Positions 25,417 through 34,774 are shown, numbered from the stretch's first letter. The stretch is DNA of 64,000 nucleotides from Poriferisodalis sp965208895 (GCF_965208895.1 NZ_OZ242363.1:4216001-4280000), one strand, 5' to 3'. Made by a program: numbers and translations. Notes: generated by a model from the sequence alone, not told the origin.

Positions 25417-25526
25417 ATCTCGGCCTGCAGCGCCCCGTCAACGAGCCGGCGTGGTCCGCACTCCCCGTTGACGATCTCGCCAAGATGGTGCCTGTGGCCT
25501 GAGCGCACGGCACCGACCGGATCAGC

Positions 25527-26240
25527 TCAGCCGGTCCGCGTTGCGGTGATGAGCTGGGCAATGCCGCCGCTCAGCGCCTCCCGGTTCACGTCGCGGAATC
25601 CTGCCTCCGCGAGCTGGGCCAACAGCACCGCCACCTCGGGCAGATAGGCCACCGACTCGGGCAGGTAGCGGTAGGCGGTTCGGCTGCTAAGCAGGCTGCC
25701 GACCGCCGGCACCACCTTGCCGAAGTACATCTGGTGACCGAAGCGCAGCAGCGGGTTGGCAGGTTCGGCGACCTCGAGAAGCGCAACCCGGGCACCGGGC
25801 CGCAGCACGCGGGACAGCTCAGCGAAGAACGGCCCGAGGCTGGCGAAGTTCCGCAACGCAAAGCCGCACGTAGCGCCGTCGAGCGAAGCGTCGCGCACGC
25901 CGAGGCTGAGCGCATCCGAGCGGAGCAAGGGGGCATCGGTGGTAGCCGCCGCAAGCATGCCTGCGGAGAAGTCCACGCCGACGGGACGCAGCCTTGCCGA
26001 TTCGAGTTCGTTGCACAGGTCGCCGGTGCCGCAGGCCACGTCGATGACTGTCTCGCCCGGCTGCAACCCGAGCGCAGCCACGGCGCGGCGACGCCACCGT
26101 GTGTCGAGGCGGAACGTCAGCATCCGGTTCAGCAGGTCGTAGCGGGGCGCGATCTCGTCGAACATCTCCTCGACGGCCCGAGCCTTCTCTGCGGGGCTGG
26201 GCAGCACAGAGTGTGTCTGTCGGCGCAGGCGCGAGGTCAC
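25527..26240 (-). CDS. menG: Demethylmenaquinone methyltransferase (UbiE/MenG)
   Basis: A 237-residue SAM-dependent methyltransferase. I place the start at GTG 26240, which overlaps the TGA of the upstream membrane gene as GTGA; the frame itself continues to 26414. Family landmarks are VEEMFDEIAPRYDLLNRMLT, SAM motif I VIDVACGTGDLCNEL, and CGFALRNFASLGPFFAELSR. It performs the last step of menaquinone synthesis by C-methylating demethylmenaquinone. It ends with GGIAQLITATR, the conserved UbiE C-terminus. Confidence 0.93.
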   Translation of the reverse strand: MTSRLRRQTHSVLPSPAEKARAVEEMFDEIAPRYDLLNRMLTFRLDTRWRRRAVAALGLQPGETVIDVACGTGDLCNELESARLRPVGVDFSAGMLAAATTDAPLLRSDALSLGVRDASLDGATCGFALRNFASLGPFFAELSRVLRPGARVALLEVAEPANPLLRFGHQMYFGKVVPAVGSLLSSRTAYRYLPESVAYLPEVAVLLAQLAEAGFRDVNREALSGGIAQLITATRTG

Positions 26241-26683
26241 TGGAACCAGACGCGGCGGTGACTGCGGCTTATCGGATGGAACAGCAGCACCAGCAACAAC
26301 GCATCGAACATCAGGCGCAAGATCACGCCCAGCTGGAAGCTCGTGCGCGCACCCCACCACAAGGTCGCCAGGATTGCGTAGATCGCTGCCGCGGTGCACA
26401 GCCAGTGGCCCCAACGGCGCTCGTTGGACGTCCCCAAGGCGCCCGCGACGTACGCGCCGCCGAGCAGGACGGTGAGGGCCAGCGGCACGATGCTGTTACC
26501 CAGATCGTCTGCAGTGCGGTCGCTGGCAAAGAGCGAGACGATGCCCTCGAAGATGTCGCGTGCGAGCTGCGAATCGATGCGAGTCCCGAACAGCAGCAGC
26601 AGCGCTGCGGAGAAATAGCACAGCAGCACTGCACTGAAGAGCGTCTGAGGCTGGCTGCGGTTGAGCCACCGCATCTGATTCAC
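26237..26683 (-). CDS. Four-helix membrane protein of unknown function
   Basis: A 148-residue protein with four hydrophobic segments (LFSAVLLCYFSAALLLLFG; SIVPLALTVLLGGAYVAGAL; WLCTAAAIYAILATLW; LMFDALLLVLLFH). Its stop overlaps the menG start, so it is probably co-transcribed and coupled with the last step of menaquinone synthesis. No family recognised. The start ATG 26683 is the first in frame. Confidence 0.65.
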   Translation of the reverse strand: MNQMRWLNRSQPQTLFSAVLLCYFSAALLLLFGTRIDSQLARDIFEGIVSLFASDRTADDLGNSIVPLALTVLLGGAYVAGALGTSNERRWGHWLCTAAAIYAILATLWWGARTSFQLGVILRLMFDALLLVLLFHPISRSHRRVWFQ

Positions 26684-26787
26684 CGGACAAGTGTGGCACC
26701 TGCGTCCGCACGCCCCCCATCGGCGCAGCCTCTGCGGCGATCACGGCGGCCTGATTGCGGAGCCGGTGCAGCATTAGCCTCCTGTCG

Positions 26788-27534
26788 GTGAGTGCCGATC
26801 CCGTCATCTCGATCGGTACCGATCAGCACGGCGCCGTCGTGGAGGCCAATGCCGCGCAATGGACGCCGGGCGCGCTGGTTGAGGCATTGCGCCTGCAGCT
26901 CACCGATGCCACTGGACCGATGTCGGTCTGGATCGATCATCCCGATCACGGCGAGCCAGCGAGCGGCGACCTAGTGCCAACCGAGACCGAACTCGGGCGC
27001 GGGCTCGCCGAGCTCGGCCTGACCTTCGAGCGCGATCTCTATCGCATGGAGCGGTCCTTGCCGATGGATCAGCCCAGCGGCATCGAGACGCGCTCGTTCG
27101 TGGTGGGGCAAGACGAGCAGGCATGGGTTGACGTCAACAACCGTGCATTCTCCTGGCACCGCGAGCAGGGCGGATGGACTCTTGCCCAGGTTGCCGAGCG
27201 CCAGGCCGAGCCGTGGTTCGACGCCGACGGCTTCCGGGTCTACGACATCGACGGCGGCATCGCCGCCTACTGCTGGACCAAGGTGCACGCGGATGAGGAC
27301 CCGCCGGTCGGCGAGGTGTACGTCATCGCAGTCGACCCCCAGTACCACGGTCGGGGTCTCGGTCGGGCCCTCACGCTGGCCGGCTACGAACACCTCGCCG
27401 ACGCGGGCCTGACGCGGGCGATGCTCTATGTCGACGCCGACAACACGCCCGCCGTCACGCTGTACCTCGATCTCGGGCTCGAGGTTGCCGTCGTGCGCCG
27501 GCTGTTCACAGGCACTGGCCCGCTGAGCTCGTAG
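26788..27534 (+). CDS. mshD: Mycothiol synthase-like GNAT acetyltransferase
   Basis: A 248-residue protein starting at GTG 26788. The C-terminal GNAT domain has the acetyl-CoA loop VIAVDPQYHGRGLGRALTLA and ends in LYLDLGLEVAVVRRLF. The upstream part VDVNNRAFSWHREQGGWTL and EPWFDADGFRVYDIDG is characteristic of MshD, which acetylates Cys-GlcN-Ins to finish mycothiol. The N-terminal half is a decayed GNAT-like domain, as in MshD. It places the organism in the Actinobacteria. Slightly shorter than the usual about 300 residues. Confidence 0.82.
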   Translation: MSADPVISIGTDQHGAVVEANAAQWTPGALVEALRLQLTDATGPMSVWIDHPDHGEPASGDLVPTETELGRGLAELGLTFERDLYRMERSLPMDQPSGIETRSFVVGQDEQAWVDVNNRAFSWHREQGGWTLAQVAERQAEPWFDADGFRVYDIDGGIAAYCWTKVHADEDPPVGEVYVIAVDPQYHGRGLGRALTLAGYEHLADAGLTRAMLYVDADNTPAVTLYLDLGLEVAVVRRLFTGTGPLSS

Positions 27535-27548
27535 GGAATCGGGCGGAC

Positions 27549-28727
27549 GTGGCAGATCTGGGCGCCGACCCCTCGCTCGGAGACCTCAGCCGTGCAGAGC
27601 TGGGAGAGCTGCTAGAGGGCGAGCCCGCGTACCGGCTGGACCAGGTGTGGGAGGGCTTGTACCGCCAACGCCGACCGCTGACCGAGATTACCAATGTCCC
27701 CAAGAGCCTGCGCCGCGCCATCAGCGAATTGCTGCCGCCGGCTTTGACACTCGTCCGCACGCAGTCGGCCGATCGGGGCACCACGACGAAACACCTGTGG
27801 TCGCTGCGTGACGGTCACCTGGTCGAGTCGGTGCTGATGCGCTACCGAGATCGCACCACGTTGTGCATCAGCAGTCAGGCGGGCTGTGCCATGGCGTGCA
27901 GTTTCTGTGCGACTGGCCAGGTGGGTTTCGACCGGAACCTGAGTGTCGGAGAGATCGTCGAGCAGGTTCTGGGCACACTGCAGGAAGCACCTTCCGGCCC
28001 GAACGCAGCCGCCCGCGGCGGAGCCGTCAACAGCGCAGCCGCCCGCGGCGGAGCCGTCAACAGCGCAGCCGCCCGCGGCGGAGCCGTCAACAGCGCAGCC
28101 GCCCGCGGCGGAGCCGTCAACATCGTCTTTATGGGCATGGGCGAACCGCTCGCCAACTACGAATCTGTGTGGGCGGCGGTGGAACGCTTCCACACAGACA
28201 TGGGCATCGGTGCGCGGCACATCACGGTGTCGACCGTGGGTGTGATTCCCGGCATTGAGCGCATGGCGAAGGCCCGGCTGCCGGTCAACTTGGCGGTCTC
28301 ACTCCATGCTGCCAACGACCGGTTGCGGAACCGCATTGCTCCGATCAATCGCACGTACCCGCTGCGAGATCTGGCGCGCGCACTTGCGGACTATCGCCGC
28401 GCCAAGAGGCGGCGCATCAGCCTTGAGTGGGCAATGATCGGCGGCGTCAACGACACCGACCGAGACGCTGCGGAATTGGCCGCTTACACCCGGCCGCTGG
28501 CGGCTCACGTCAACCTCATCCCCCTGAATCCCACCCCGGGATACAGCCACGAACCGTCGCCGGCTGAGCGGATCGAGCATTTCGCCGCGGAGCTCTCGTC
28601 CCTCGGGGTGAATGCCACCGTGCGTCGGAACCGGGGAACGTCGATTGACGCCGCCTGCGGTCAATTGCGTGCCGACAAGCTTGTTTCGATTCGCAAGGGC
28701 AGCGCACGCGCTCGGGCGGAGCGCTAG
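27549..28727 (+). CDS. rlmN: 23S rRNA (adenine-2503-C2)-methyltransferase RlmN with repeat insertion
   Basis: A 392-residue radical SAM enzyme from GTG 27549 that methylates A2503 of 23S rRNA (and A37 of some tRNAs). The [4Fe-4S] motif CAMACSFC is near residue 113, GMGEPLANYESVW follows, and the C-terminal catalytic Cys is in GTSIDAACGQL. Between the cluster region and VFMGMGEP, where close relatives have a short loop, four copies of a 10-residue unit (AAARGGAVNS) are inserted, encoded by a 30-bp tandem repeat. The enzyme is otherwise complete, so the loop is probably tolerated. 14 bp after mshD. Confidence 0.92.
   Translation: MADLGADPSLGDLSRAELGELLEGEPAYRLDQVWEGLYRQRRPLTEITNVPKSLRRAISELLPPALTLVRTQSADRGTTTKHLWSLRDGHLVESVLMRYRDRTTLCISSQAGCAMACSFCATGQVGFDRNLSVGEIVEQVLGTLQEAPSGPNAAARGGAVNSAAARGGAVNSAAARGGAVNSAAARGGAVNIVFMGMGEPLANYESVWAAVERFHTDMGIGARHITVSTVGVIPGIERMAKARLPVNLAVSLHAANDRLRNRIAPINRTYPLRDLARALADYRRAKRRRISLEWAMIGGVNDTDRDAAELAAYTRPLAAHVNLIPLNPTPGYSHEPSPAERIEHFAAELSSLGVNATVRRNRGTSIDAACGQLRADKLVSIRKGSARARAER
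28005..28120 (+). repeat. Four-unit 30-bp array inside rlmN
   Basis: Four near-perfect direct copies of a 30-bp unit, each containing the palindrome CCGCC-CGC-GGCGG followed by AGCCGTCAAC. The array keeps the frame and adds about 38 residues to RlmN. Unit identity is essentially complete, so it is recent or homogenised. Confidence 0.92.
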
Positions 28728-28736
28728 ACACTCGCC

Positions 28737-29378
28737 ATGGCCAGGCCCCGATCGCCGAAGGGACGCGCCCAGCGGACGCATGAACGGCTCAAGGACGAGT
28801 ACGAGGCCGTCTGCGAGCTGGAGCACCGCAACCCGTTCGAGTTGCTGGTCGCAACGATCCTGTCCGCGCAGTGCACCGATGCCCGCGTCAATGCCACCGT
28901 TCCCGGCGTGTTCGCGAAGTATCCCGACGCCGAAGCACTTGCATCGGCCGATCTCGCCGATCTCGAGGAACTGGTGCATCCCACCGGCTTCTTTCGGAGC
29001 AAGGCCCGCAACCTGCAGGGCATGGCACGCCATTTGCTGGCCGATCACGGCGGCGAGGTGCCAACGAACCTGAAGGACCTGGTGAAATTGCCCGGCGTCG
29101 GCCGCAAGACTGCCAATGTGATCCGGTCGGTGGCGTTCGACCTGCCCGGATTGCCTGTCGACACCCACGTCGGCCGCTTGGTGCGGCGCCTCGGCATCAC
29201 CGATGAAGAAGACCCGGTCAAGGTAGAGCTGGCACTGAACCCGATGATTCCCCAGTACGAACGGGGCGACTTCAGCCTGCGACTGATCTTGCACGGGCGA
29301 CGAGTCTGTTCGTCTCGCAAGCCGGCTTGCGATGATTGCGTGCTGAACGACTTCTGCCCGAGCGCTTTCGCGGCCTGA
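28737..29378 (+). CDS. nth: Endonuclease III
   Basis: A 213-residue base-excision DNA glycosylase/AP lyase. The helix-hairpin-helix LPGVGRKTANVI carries the catalytic Lys, and LPVDTHVGRLVRRLG carries the catalytic Asp. The [4Fe-4S] loop C-x6-C-x2-C-x5-C is at the end (CSSRKPACDDCVLNDFC). Normal family length. The start ATG 28737 lies 9 bp after the rlmN stop; probably one transcript with mshD and rlmN. Confidence 0.95.
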   Translation: MARPRSPKGRAQRTHERLKDEYEAVCELEHRNPFELLVATILSAQCTDARVNATVPGVFAKYPDAEALASADLADLEELVHPTGFFRSKARNLQGMARHLLADHGGEVPTNLKDLVKLPGVGRKTANVIRSVAFDLPGLPVDTHVGRLVRRLGITDEEDPVKVELALNPMIPQYERGDFSLRLILHGRRVCSSRKPACDDCVLNDFCPSAFAA

Positions 29379-29467
29379 GAAGATGCGGGGATCGCTCAGC
29401 CTCTGATTCAGCAAAGGCACGGGCGTGAGAAGCAAACGTCTGAGCATCAAACGAGAAAGCACGGAGG

Positions 29468-30394
29468 ATGGGCCGCATGGCTGAGACCCGCAAGCCCGGT
29501 GCCGCGACCGTGCGACGGTCATCGCATTTTGTGCCCGGCGCCAATGAGCGAATGCTCGCCAAGTCGCTTGCTGCCGATGCCGACAGCCTCGTGCTCGACC
29601 TCGAGGACGCCGTCACGCCCGACAACAAAGACAGTGCCCGAGTAACCGTTTCGGGCTGGCTCGCCGACGTCGACTTCGGTGCGAAGGAACGTGTCGTGCG
29701 GATCAACCCGCTCGACAGTCCCTGGTGCGTCGACGACATCGCCGAGACGATGGTGTCTCCGCCCGACGCCTACTTGGTGCCCAAGGTGAACAACGCGGCA
29801 GAGGTCGTCCAACTCGACGCGATGATCACCCGCTGGGAAATCGAGCACGGTCACCCACCCGGCGGCGTGGTGCTGTTGGTGCTGGGAACCGAAACGCCCC
29901 AGGGGCTGTTGAACATCGGCGAGCTCGCACAACACGACCGGGTGGATGCGCTGAGCTGGGGCGCCGAGGATCTCTCCGCGGCTATGGGCTCCAAGGCCAA
30001 TCGGGATGCCACAGGCGCCTACCTGCCGGTGTTCGAATACGCCCGGGTGATGTGCCTGGTGGGCGCCACGGCGTGGAACAAGCAGCCGCTCGACACCGTA
30101 TTCGTGGACTTTCGCGACGACGATGGGCTCGCCGCCGAGTGCGCGACCTCCGCGGCGATGGGCTTCACCGGCAAGATCACCATCCATCCCGCCCAGATCG
30201 ACATTGTCAACGCTGCGTTCACGCCCAGTGAGGCCGAGTTGGCCGATGCTCAAGAACTGCTTGAGGCCTTCGCTGAGGCCGAAGCCGCCGGGTTGATGGC
30301 CTTCGCCCACAAGGGTCAGATGGTCGACGTGCCGCACCTCACCCGAGCCCGCAAAATCGTCGCCACCGCCGACGCCATCGCTGCACGTTCCTGA
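29468..30394 (+). CDS. CoA ester lyase (citrate lyase beta/malyl-CoA lyase-like)
   Basis: A 308-residue HpcH/HpaI aldolase-family TIM barrel. It begins RRSSHFVPGANERMLAKSLA and has LVLDLEDAVTPDNKDSAR, VLLVLGTETPQGLLNIGEL, WGAEDLSAAMGS and GFTGKITIHPAQIDIVN, all hallmarks of CitE-like and malyl/methylmalyl-CoA lyases that bind Mg through Glu and Asp. A solo CitE-like gene in actinobacteria is often of unknown substrate; citramalyl-, malyl- or mycobacterial CitE roles are possible. The start may be 29468 or the in-frame ATG 29477. Confidence 0.88.
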   Translation: MGRMAETRKPGAATVRRSSHFVPGANERMLAKSLAADADSLVLDLEDAVTPDNKDSARVTVSGWLADVDFGAKERVVRINPLDSPWCVDDIAETMVSPPDAYLVPKVNNAAEVVQLDAMITRWEIEHGHPPGGVVLLVLGTETPQGLLNIGELAQHDRVDALSWGAEDLSAAMGSKANRDATGAYLPVFEYARVMCLVGATAWNKQPLDTVFVDFRDDDGLAAECATSAAMGFTGKITIHPAQIDIVNAAFTPSEAELADAQELLEAFAEAEAAGLMAFAHKGQMVDVPHLTRARKIVATADAIAARS

Positions 30395-30435
30395 TCGCAG
30401 CGAGGCGCTGCCAGCAGCAGCCGCTGGCCGAGTGC

Positions 30436-30633
30436 TCAGCGCAGTGCGTCGGTGGCCTGGGCCAGTCGGCGGCGAGCCATCCGCAGCGAGCGCTCCACCT
30501 CGTAGAGCTCGACGCCGACATCCTCATGGGGGGTGCCCATCAGCTCATCGGCCGCCTGAGAAACCCGGGTACTCAGTTCGCCCACGGCCGTCTCGATCGA
30601 CGACAGTTCCGCGGCACTGATCACCCGCGGCAC
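30436..30633 (-). CDS. Small helical protein, unknown
   Basis: A 65-residue, fully helical, charged protein (ELSSIETAVGELSTRVSQAA, then LYEVERSLRMARRRL). No cysteine, signal or membrane segment. Codon use matches neighbours. It lies 27 bp after the end of the 703-residue exported protein gene on the same strand. No family recognised; could be a small coiled-coil regulator. Confidence 0.5.
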   Translation of the reverse strand: MPRVISAAELSSIETAVGELSTRVSQAADELMGTPHEDVGVELYEVERSLRMARRRLAQATDALR

Positions 30634-30660
30634 GTTATCGACACAGTGAACGAGGAGGTC

Positions 30661-32772
30661 TCACGTCGGTGGGACTCGTACAACGACAAGCGGCCGCCGC
30701 GGCGTGACTTTGCCGTCGTCAAGGGAATAGGCGATGAAACGGCCGTCTGGCGACCATTGCGGGGCAAGTGTTTCGGGGACGTTGAAGAGATTGGCCCCCG
30801 AGTAGCTCACCGCAGTGATCACATCTGAGTTCTCGAGATTGAGCACCTTGATATAGCTCTCCCAAGTATAGCTCCCATCTTGACCGTCTTCGTGGGCAAC
30901 CCTGTTGACCAGTGCAATTCGACATCCGTCGGGTGACCATGCGTATCCCGAGAATCTGATGTCGCTCAGCGTGACAGGCCAGACGGGTTTCCAGTCTGAA
31001 CCGTCATCTCGCACAGTTGCGACGCCCCCGCCGCTCCCAATGGAGATGCGTTCGCCGTCATGGGTCCAGTAATGGTTCCGCTCGAAAAACGCCTCGGTAT
31101 CCAGATTGGTTTCGTTGGTCCCATCCGCATTGATGATTGCGAGGTGTCGATTGGCGAAAAACTCCTCGGGCTCTTCCCAGAGATCGATACGGCGGAACAG
31201 GATCCGGCGGCCATCCGGCGACCATCGCGGGGCATAGTCCTGCGAGATCGAATCGGTCAGTTGCACTTCTCCGCCTCCGTCCGCGTTGATGACATGCAGA
31301 TGGGCGACCACGTTGCTGTACAGCGCCCGGCCGGTGAAGCGGGCAAACGCGATGCGCGTGCCATCGGGCGACCACGCGGGGAATGTGCCACGCGTCAGCT
31401 TGACCCGATTGCTGCCGTCGACATCCGCGATCCAGATCTCCCGGTTGCTCTCGTAGGCGAAGCGACGGCAATCCGGCGACCAGACAGGAAGGATCACATC
31501 GACATCGTCAATGATCGTCCTGGGTTCGCTTCCGACGTCGAGGTCGCATTGGACGCCGACAGCGGCGTCGCCGGTGAGATAGTCGTCGATGGCGGTGTCT
31601 GAGACGGCTGCATTGCCGCCGAAGACGTGCACATCGAGTTTGTCGCCCGTGAAGGATCCGATGTCGGTTCGTGCCTGATGGAGGTAGTCAGCGGTCGGGA
31701 CAGGGACACTGTCAGGGTCGGCGAGCAGCAACGGAGTGCACAGTCGGGCCAGCAGCGGCGCAGCGCTGAATGCGTCGAACGGAACCTGTCCGCGTGCCAG
31801 GCCGGCACGACGCTCGGTGAAGCACGTGAGGCCGTAGCGGCGCACGACGAGTTCCGCAGCGGCGACGGCCGTGTCATAGCGCGTCGTGCCCGCCAGGCGC
31901 GTGACCTCGATGCCGAGATCGGTGATCGAATCCTCGATGATCTCAGGCATTGCGCTGGTGCCGCCCATCAGGATGACGTGCTCAACATCGGTTTCAGTCA
32001 GATAGCGGGCAACGTCCCGACGAAAGATGCTGGGTTTGGTCAGCAGGATCGGATGGCGGCCCCGTGCCGCGAAGGGGCCGGCGACGAGAGCATCAGCGAA
32101 CACTCTGCCGCTGGCCATGATCGCGGTCCGGCCGTGCCCGTTCATGTCGCCGGGTGTGCCGAGCCGTCGCGCCGCCGCAACCGAGGTCGCGTACTGATCC
32201 GGACGGGTGACGCGCTCGACGGAGATGCCGAGCGCTTCGAGTTCGGTCACCACCGAGGGTCCGACGCCGTCGGTGTCGCTGTCCGCGCCCACGATCAAGG
32301 CGTCGGATACACCGGCGCGCCGCAGGAACGCTGCGGCATCGGAGCGCAGCTCGCTCGAAGGCGTGGTGAGCACCGGTGCCTCGAGCGCCCCTGCCAGCGG
32401 AGCGGCAACTACCGCATCGGTCCACTGCTGTCCAGAGACGAGAACGACCTGCTCCAGGCGACCGCCGGCGCCATCGGCGAACGCCTCAGCGATACGCAGC
32501 GACGTTGCGTAACGATCAGCGCCCCCATATCTCGTCACCTCGATTTCGGAGAGGTTGGACACCGCACTCGCCGGTGCGGCTGGAAGCATCAAGGTGACAG
32601 CGGTGATCAGGACGGCGACTGCGGCCGAGCTCGCAGCCCTTGCGGCCCGCCGGAGCGTATGTCGACTGCGTCCTGGGACTGGGGGCCGCTCCGGGAGGCA
32701 GCAAGAATCGCCACACACACTCGTGCCCTCAGCGGCGCTCACCGATTCAGAGCGCCGGCGCAGGTGCGACAT
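30661..32772 (-). CDS. Exported cell-wall-binding-repeat protein with WD40-like beta-propeller (copy 2)
   Basis: A 703-residue surface protein. A signal peptide (SAAVAVLITAVTLMLPAAPA, then SAVSN) starts near residue 50. Three cell-wall-binding repeat 2 (PF04122-like) modules follow, with the markers VTRYGGADRYATSLRIAEAF and VTRLAGTTRYDTAVAAAE. From about residue 420 there are five or six PD40/TolB-like propeller blades (VWSPDCRRFAYESN, PAWSPDGTRIAFARF, RWSPDGRRILFRR and similar). Likely a wall-attached propeller that binds a ligand. The N-terminus overlaps the 3' end of the upstream paralogue by 26 bp, so the two are one operon; the exact start is uncertain. Confidence 0.85.
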   Translation of the reverse strand: MSHLRRRSESVSAAEGTSVCGDSCCLPERPPVPGRSRHTLRRAARAASSAAVAVLITAVTLMLPAAPASAVSNLSEIEVTRYGGADRYATSLRIAEAFADGAGGRLEQVVLVSGQQWTDAVVAAPLAGALEAPVLTTPSSELRSDAAAFLRRAGVSDALIVGADSDTDGVGPSVVTELEALGISVERVTRPDQYATSVAAARRLGTPGDMNGHGRTAIMASGRVFADALVAGPFAARGRHPILLTKPSIFRRDVARYLTETDVEHVILMGGTSAMPEIIEDSITDLGIEVTRLAGTTRYDTAVAAAELVVRRYGLTCFTERRAGLARGQVPFDAFSAAPLLARLCTPLLLADPDSVPVPTADYLHQARTDIGSFTGDKLDVHVFGGNAAVSDTAIDDYLTGDAAVGVQCDLDVGSEPRTIIDDVDVILPVWSPDCRRFAYESNREIWIADVDGSNRVKLTRGTFPAWSPDGTRIAFARFTGRALYSNVVAHLHVINADGGGEVQLTDSISQDYAPRWSPDGRRILFRRIDLWEEPEEFFANRHLAIINADGTNETNLDTEAFFERNHYWTHDGERISIGSGGGVATVRDDGSDWKPVWPVTLSDIRFSGYAWSPDGCRIALVNRVAHEDGQDGSYTWESYIKVLNLENSDVITAVSYSGANLFNVPETLAPQWSPDGRFIAYSLDDGKVTPRRPLVVVRVPPT

Positions 32773-34774
32773 ATGTCCTCGCAGCGTCGCCCATATGGGT
32801 GTTGCGCTCGTACATGATGCTGCGGCCGTCGGGTGCCCATTGAGGCCTGCGGATGATGGTGAACGTGCCTCGTGATGTGTTGCTCACGGGGCGGCTCACG
32901 TACCTGACCACTTCAACGGTTCTCCCGCTGTCGAGCGAGGTGACGAACAGGGTCCGGTCGTGCCGGACTCCGTCGCTGTAGGTGTCGTCTTGCACAAAGG
33001 CAAATGTCGTGTACGCGATCGCCGTGCTGTTAGGTGACCACGAATGGCCATCAGGCGAGTATTCCTCGGTGATTCTGCGGACGTTTCGCCCCTCCGTGTC
33101 CATGAGCCAAAGATCCTGACCTCTGTCGTAAGCGATCCATCTTCCATCTGGCGACCACGCGGGATAACCATCTGACAATCCGCCCTCGGTGAGCGTCTTC
33201 AGCTTGCTTCCATCAGCGTCCACCACGGCGATGAAGACATCGTCATACTGCTCATAGATGCCCTCTCGGTTGTTCAGGTCTTGACGCGCAAAGGCGATTC
33301 GCTTTCCGTCGGGCGACCAGCTCGGGGATCTGTCGCCGAATTCGCCGGACGTGAGCTGCACGAGGTTCGATCCATCGGCGTCGACGACGAAGATGTGACT
33401 GACCGGGTCTCCCTTCACCCACTTGCCCGAGCTCCGATCGAAAGCAATCTTGCTGCCATCAGGAGACCAAGCGGGCGAACCTGCACCGTGATCGAACACC
33501 ATCACGGGATCGGAACCGTCGACGCCGGCGATGTAGAAGGCCCCGATGTATGGCTCAGTCCAGCCCGTGTAGGCAATCTTGGTGCAGTCCGGTGACCACG
33601 CGGCGTGGTGCGAGAACACATCCGCCAGAACTTGGATGGGCTCGTTTCCGAGGCCCGGGACGCACGGACCTGGCGGTCGAAGCCTGCCACCCTCTGTGCC
33701 CAACGGATCATCGAGGTAATGGTCGACGGCCTTCCGGGAAACGGCTGCATTTCCGCCGAACACGTGCAGACCGGCATCGCGAGGCACCCGCGCTCGGACC
33801 TCGAGGGCATCGTTGAGGAACTCGGCCGTCGAACGGGGAACGGCGCCTGGGTCGGCCAGCAGCAGCGGCGCACACAGGCGGGCCAGGAGCGGGCCAGCGC
33901 TGAATGAGTCGAATGGCACACGCGCACGAGCCAGTCCGATCCGGCGCGGGGAGAAACACCCGTCGCCGTAGCGGCCGTCAATGAACTCAGCAGCCTCGAC
34001 AGCGGTGTCGTATCGAGTCGCACCCGCGAGGCGAGTCACCTCGATGCCGAGATCGGTGATCGCATCTTCGATCACTTGGTGCAGGGCTGCCTTGCCGCCC
34101 ATCAGCACAACATGCTCGACATCCCTGTCGGTCAGGTAGCGTGCCACATCGCGGCGGAAAATTTCTGGTTTGGTCAGCAGGATCGGGTGTCCACCCCGCG
34201 CGGCGAAGGTGCCGGCGACAAGGGCGTCGGCGAAGACCCTGCCGCTGGCCACGACAGCGGTCCGGCCCAGACGTCCCATCTCGCCGGGAGCGCCGAGTCT
34301 GCGGGCGACAGCGACGGAGTTCGCGTACTGGTCGGGGCGGGTCACCCGCTCGGTGGTGATGCCGAGCGCCTCGAGTTCGGCCACCACCGCGGGTCCGACG
34401 CCGCTTGTGTCGCTGTCAGCGCCGATGAGCACAGCCAGCGTGACACCGGTGCGCTGCAAGAACCGCGCGGCATCCGCTCGCAGCTCGCCGGGCGGCGTTG
34501 CCAGCACCGGGGCGTCCAGCGACCCCGCCAGCGGGGCGGCGACGACTGCGTCGGTCCAGCTGCTGCCCGAAACCATGACGACGGTGTCCAGCCTTCCACC
34601 AGCCTCGGTTGCCACTGCCTCGGCGATCAGCAGCGATGTCGCGTAACGATCGGCACCCCCGTAGCGCGTCACGTCGACGTCATCGAGCCCTGCTGCGGTC
34701 GCCGCGGAAAGCGGCACGATGAGGCTGACGGCGCCGACTAACAGCACCGCGAGAGCACGAAGATTCCGTTGCAT
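32747..34774 (-). CDS. Exported cell-wall-binding-repeat protein with WD40-like beta-propeller (copy 1)
   Basis: A 675-residue paralogue of the next gene. I choose ATG 34774 (MQRNLRALAVLLVGAVSLIV), which starts a clean signal peptide ending ATAAG; the frame extends to 34864 but runs into the divergent hisD fragment. Three cell-wall-binding repeats (VTRYGGADRYATSLLIAEAV, VTRLAGATRYDTAVEAAEF) precede propeller blades (AAWSPDCTKIAYTGW, PAWSPDGSKIAFDRS, PSWSPDGKRIAFARQ, PAWSPDGRWIAYDRG). First gene of the two-gene unit. The pair arose by tandem duplication; the repeat domain is better conserved than the propeller. Confidence 0.86.
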   Translation of the reverse strand: MQRNLRALAVLLVGAVSLIVPLSAATAAGLDDVDVTRYGGADRYATSLLIAEAVATEAGGRLDTVVMVSGSSWTDAVVAAPLAGSLDAPVLATPPGELRADAARFLQRTGVTLAVLIGADSDTSGVGPAVVAELEALGITTERVTRPDQYANSVAVARRLGAPGEMGRLGRTAVVASGRVFADALVAGTFAARGGHPILLTKPEIFRRDVARYLTDRDVEHVVLMGGKAALHQVIEDAITDLGIEVTRLAGATRYDTAVEAAEFIDGRYGDGCFSPRRIGLARARVPFDSFSAGPLLARLCAPLLLADPGAVPRSTAEFLNDALEVRARVPRDAGLHVFGGNAAVSRKAVDHYLDDPLGTEGGRLRPPGPCVPGLGNEPIQVLADVFSHHAAWSPDCTKIAYTGWTEPYIGAFYIAGVDGSDPVMVFDHGAGSPAWSPDGSKIAFDRSSGKWVKGDPVSHIFVVDADGSNLVQLTSGEFGDRSPSWSPDGKRIAFARQDLNNREGIYEQYDDVFIAVVDADGSKLKTLTEGGLSDGYPAWSPDGRWIAYDRGQDLWLMDTEGRNVRRITEEYSPDGHSWSPNSTAIAYTTFAFVQDDTYSDGVRHDRTLFVTSLDSGRTVEVVRYVSRPVSNTSRGTFTIIRRPQWAPDGRSIMYERNTHMGDAARTYVAPAPAL

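Noticed and set aside
31627..32817. 396-residue plus-strand frame
   Set aside because: Antisense to the exported wall-binding protein, with no recognisable product.
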